Translations under genes and position numbers: made by a program
Notes under the pieces: generated by a model
The model's input: the letters and a program-made list of their open reading frames with translations, nothing else
Told to the model about the DNA's origin: nothing
Database searches by the model: none
Source of the DNA: Halopiger aswanensis
Lineage (GTDB): Archaea; Halobacteriota; Halobacteria; Halobacteriales; Natrialbaceae
Direction of reading: 5' to 3'
NCBI RefSeq assembly: GCF_003610195.1
Contig: NZ_RAPO01000002.1
Coordinates: 868,001-932,000, forward strand
Length of the DNA: 64,000 nt
In this document: piece after piece, positions 63,664 to 64,000 of the stretch
Layout: each line of letters opens with the position of its first letter
Position numbering within the stretch: the first letter of the stretch is position 1

Positions 63664-64000
63664 ATGACACGATACGAACGCGTCGCGGACACGACGGCCC
63701 ACACCGGCGAAGGGCCGCTGTGGCACCCCGAGGAGGAACTGCTCTACTGGGTCGATATCCCGGCCGGGAAACTCTATCAGTACGATCCCGAAACCGACGA
63801 GTACGAACTGGCCTACGAAACCGGCGGGGAACCACTCGGCGGCTACACGATCGAAGCGGACGGCACGCTTCTGCTGTTCACCCACGGCACCGTGAGTCGC
63901 TGGGAACCCGGCACCGACGAGGCGGAGGCGGTCGCCGAAATCGAGGACGCCGAGACGCGGTTCAACGACGTCATCGCCGACCCCGAGGGCCGCGTCTTCT
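63664..64000 (+). CDS. SMP-30/gluconolactonase family protein, 3' end outside window
   Basis: The first 112 residues of a beta-propeller lactonase. It begins MTRYERVADTTAHTGEGPLWHPEEELLYWVDI, the metal-binding Glu of the GEGPLW motif is present, and the later DVIADPEGRVF contains the conserved NDV-x-DPxG turn. Such enzymes hydrolyse sugar lactones (gluconolactone or similar). The rest of the protein lies beyond 64000. Confidence 0.9.
   Translation, partial: MTRYERVADTTAHTGEGPLWHPEEELLYWVDIPAGKLYQYDPETDEYELAYETGGEPLGGYTIEADGTLLLFTHGTVSRWEPGTDEAEAVAEIEDAETRFNDVIADPEGRVF

Overview
The window is chromosome-like DNA of a halophilic archaeon (class Halobacteria, perhaps Natrialbaceae, though the family is a guess). 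The evidence is high GC, acidic proteins, archaeal EF-1alpha and S10, a haloarchaeal Nuo operon with split nuoJ and fused nuoCD, an intron-containing tRNA-Gln, twin-arginine secretion signals, and many leaderless or ATGA-overlapping genes.

Region 1 (1-19,578) is ordinary host DNA. On the minus strand it holds nuoA-B-CD-H-I-J1-J2-K (K is cut by the window edge), purK/purE, a CBS-less IMP dehydrogenase/GMP reductase family gene, tRNA-Gln, an HNH nuclease, an aminotransferase and ribH. On the plus strand it holds two membrane proteins, a NifU-like protein, an ACT protein with homoserine dehydrogenase (preceded by a small upstream ORF), EF-1alpha with S10, a rhomboid protease and an M48 protease.

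Region 2 (19,579-39,080) is an integrated element of about 19.4 kb. It sits in the 3' end of tRNA-Ala(CGC) and is bounded by a 15-bp direct repeat (19636-19650 and 39066-39080). A tyrosine integrase ends 58 bp inside the right repeat. The core operon (35,234 to 29,931, minus strand) matches the conserved pleolipovirus module in order and topology: a small four-helix membrane protein (VP3-like), a signal-bearing C-terminally anchored spike (VP4-like), two further membrane proteins (ORF6- and ORF7-like) and a VP8-like NTPase. A PAP2-type lipid phosphatase with all three catalytic motifs intact is inserted translationally in frame with this operon. The left arm carries zinc-finger proteins, a DNA methyltransferase with an altered catalytic motif and a large probable replication protein. 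The middle carries a roughly 6.4-kb cargo: a Type IIG restriction-methylase and an OLD-family ATPase-nuclease. The right arm is regulatory and lower in GC: a ribbon-helix-helix protein, a TFB (TFIIB homologue) without its zinc ribbon, a winged-helix protein, a DNA stretch able to form alternative hairpins, and helically phased CCGG repeats just upstream of the integrase.

Region 3 (39,081-64,000) returns to host genes: small zinc-ribbon proteins, a DsbA-like thioredoxin-fold protein, a CBS protein, a three-gene AddAB-like helicase-nuclease operon in which the middle nuclease looks catalytically dead, a NUDIX hydrolase, a Tat-secreted alpha-amylase, proS, gltB, a DUF123 protein, a very unusual 608-residue Gln/Gly/Arg-rich low-complexity protein, a KaiC/RAD55-like protein with a degenerate P-loop, an epimerase and the start of an SMP-30 family gene.

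The most interesting object is the pleolipovirus-like provirus with its PAP2 gene, its own TFB, and its defence cargo. Second is the Q/G/R-rich protein. All family assignments come from reading motifs in the translations; no database search was run.
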